Position numbers and translations under genes: made by a program | Shown here: in pieces, positions 62,691 to 64,000 of the stretch | Position numbering within the stretch: the stretch's first letter is position 1 | Layout: the number at the start of each line of letters is the position of its first letter | Origin: Bathynomus jamesi | Taxonomy: Eukaryota > Arthropoda > Malacostraca > Isopoda > Cirolanidae | Direction: 5' to 3' | DNA: 64,000 nt | Assembly: GCA_023014485.1 (NCBI GenBank) | Contig: JAJOZX010006146.1 | Span: 1 to 64,000 of the forward strand | The notes under the pieces: model-generated | Seen by the model: only the letters and a program-made list of their open reading frames with translations | The model's database searches: none | Told to the model about the DNA's origin: nothing

Positions 62691-63999
62691 TGGGGATAAC
62701 TGAGGGGGCGGGCATGTTGAAAAGATCAAGGAAAGAGCGGACCGCTTCAGTGAAGTGCCAGCTCCGTCCCTGAGGTGGTAGTTCTAAAACCGCCGTGCCC
62801 AGAAGCGAAGAAGGTAGCCTCTGTGCACGGAGGTATGTCCGCATGAGGAGTAGACCCCGTCGGAGGGCGAGAGGGAGATGATCACATTCCACATGGAGGC
62901 TGGAGGCTGGGGAGGAGCGGAAAGCACCGGTGGCGAGGCGGAGGCCTCTATTAAGTACCGGGTCCAGGATACGGAGGCGGGCGTTGGAGGCTGAACCATA
63001 AACTGCGCTACCATAGTCCAGCTTCGACTGTACTATGGAAGTATAAAGGCGAAGAAGAGAGCGTCGATCTGCACCCCATGTGGTGTGAGAGAGGTGATCC
63101 AGGAGAGCGAGGGGGCGTCGAAGGGATTGCTTTAGGTGCTTGAGATGGGGAACCCAATTGAGCCGTCGGTCTAGGGTCATGCCCAGAAAACGCGTGGAGG
63201 GTACCACCTCAAGAGGACTGCCGTATAATGTAACAGAGGGTAGAGGAAGGGTTGTGGGTCTTCTTCTACTGAAGACCATACACTTGGACTTAGGGATGGA
63301 GAGGCGGAAACCCACCGACGTCGCCCACCTCTCCACCCGGTAGATGGCGAGCTGCATTTGCCGTTGAACGACAGACGGTTCTCGCCCTGCGAAGTAGATT
63401 GCAAGGTCATCCGCGTAGATGGAAGAGCGGATTGTGGGTGGAAGGCATTGTGAGACCGTGTTCATCACGACAGAGAAGCAGAGAACACTGAGGATGCTTC
63501 CCTGTGGGACCCCGTCCTCCTGCACAAAGGTGTCAGAGAGGACTGAGCCCACCCGGACTTTAAAGGTCCGAGAAGTAAGGAAGCCCCTGATGAAGGTAGG
63601 CATGGCTCCGACAAGGCCCAGATGTCGGAGCTGACCGAGGATCATTGCTCGACGGGTGGTGTCATAGGCCTTCTGGATGTCGAAGAAAACTGACAGTACG
63701 AACTGTCTATTGTCGAAGGCATCCTGTATGTCTCGGCTGAGAAGCAGGAGGGGATCAGTGGTGGAGCGGAATTGTCTGAAGCCGGACTGGGTAGACGGGA
63801 AGGAATTGGTACGTTCAAGGACGAACGATAATCGCGTAGCGACCATTTTTTCGAGGATCTTGCAGGCACAACATGTCAGGGCGATTGGTCTGTAGTTTGT
63901 GGGGTCCAGGGAATCTTTGCCGGGCTTGGGGATAGGGATGACGTGGGCCTCCTTCCACCTAAAGGGGAAGGCACCCTCTATCCATATGCGATTGTATAA
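62659..63999 (-). CDS. LINE-D reverse transcriptase, partial at window edge
   Basis: Open from the window end: YNRIWIEGAFPFRWKEAHVI, PIPKPGKDSLDPTNYRPIAL, GFRQFRSTTDPLLLLSRDIQ, VFFDIQKAYDTTRRAMI (first Asp), QEDGVPQGSILSVLCFSVVM, SSIYADDLAIYF (YADD active site), FLGMTLDRRLNWVPHLKHL and DYGSAVYGSA. Length from the window edge is about 447 codons. Sequence is intact in this part but the downstream RNase H is frameshifted, so the element as a whole is probably inactive. Confidence 0.9.
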   Translation of the reverse strand, partial: LYNRIWIEGAFPFRWKEAHVIPIPKPGKDSLDPTNYRPIALTCCACKILEKMVATRLSFVLERTNSFPSTQSGFRQFRSTTDPLLLLSRDIQDAFDNRQFVLSVFFDIQKAYDTTRRAMILGQLRHLGLVGAMPTFIRGFLTSRTFKVRVGSVLSDTFVQEDGVPQGSILSVLCFSVVMNTVSQCLPPTIRSSIYADDLAIYFAGREPSVVQRQMQLAIYRVERWATSVGFRLSIPKSKCMVFSRRRPTTLPLPSVTLYGSPLEVVPSTRFLGMTLDRRLNWVPHLKHLKQSLRRPLALLDHLSHTTWGADRRSLLRLYTSIVQSKLDYGSAVYGSASNARLRILDPVLNRGLRLATGAFRSSPASSLHVECDHLPLALRRGLLLMRTYLRAQRLPSSLLGTAVLELPPQGRSWHFTEAVRSFLDLFNMPAPSVIPISFSIYPPGS

Positions 64000-64000
64000 G

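Larger units (their letters stand above)
61571..64000 (-). mobile_element. I-type LINE (LINE-D), GC-rich, runs off window
   Basis: One element read right to left: RT (>64,000 to 62,659), RNase H (about 62,690-62,180), C-terminal zinc-knuckle region (to 61,713) and 3' UTR ending in the T run near 61,560. It is clearly GC-richer than all neighbours, a sign of separate origin or base-composition bias of this LINE clade. The 5' part (ORF1, endonuclease) lies beyond the window. Confidence 0.88.

Overview
ORGANISM. The window is nuclear DNA of an animal, most likely an arthropod and perhaps a decapod crustacean. This is an inference from four things: dense (TA)n, (CA)n and (GA)n microsatellites, many Jockey/CR1-like and one I-like LINE, mariner, hAT and pogo DNA transposons, and tRNA-derived SINEs. 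No species marker is visible, and no single-copy host gene can be identified with confidence. LAYOUT. From 1 to 31 kb there are layers of transposons. A LINE (family A, 1.94-8.1 kb) is cut by a 4,270-bp hAT element with an exact 8-bp target duplication. More LINE-A copies, SINEs, four mariner elements with TA targets, a pogo relic, several MITEs and a seven-unit tandem array of tRNA-headed SINEs with a head-to-head switch (20.6-22.4 kb) follow. CENTRE. Between 31,133 and 50,171 lies a 19,039-bp element that is almost one complete palindrome, centred near 41,180. Its ends are inverted repeats starting AGTAGTATAGCC. It is flanked by an exact 6-bp direct repeat, TACATG, and interrupts a LINE reverse-transcriptase gene (LINE-C), whose two halves lie at about 30.5-31.1 kb and 50.2-50.8 kb. 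It therefore looks like a mobile or integrated unit that entered as an inverted dimer. Each arm carries, pointing outward from the centre, an immediate-early-response (IER2/IER5)-like gene, a 196-aa protein and an 81-aa protein. The IER-like gene has a promoter containing a kappaB-type site, a full CRE, a TATA box and a possible initiator. The 196-aa and 81-aa proteins are not recognised. The IER-like gene is intact in the right arm and frameshifted by an 11-nt difference in the left arm. Two younger transposons later entered one arm each: a 3.1-kb hAT-like element at 32,596-35,670 (left) and a 2.8-kb CACTA-type element with an apparently intact three-exon gene at 42,481-45,279 (right). RIGHT PART. 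From 50.2 to 64 kb come the second half of LINE-C, more inverted repeats, SINE pairs, a remnant of the hAT-like family seen in the palindrome, another LINE-A, a CR1-like LINE-B with a 558-codon open reverse transcriptase, a Penelope-like fragment and a GC-rich I-type LINE with RNase H that runs off the window end. HOW IT FITS TOGETHER. Apart from the cargo genes of the palindrome, almost everything is transposon machinery, mostly broken. Inverted duplication recurs at many scales, and (TA)n tracts sit at many element boundaries.
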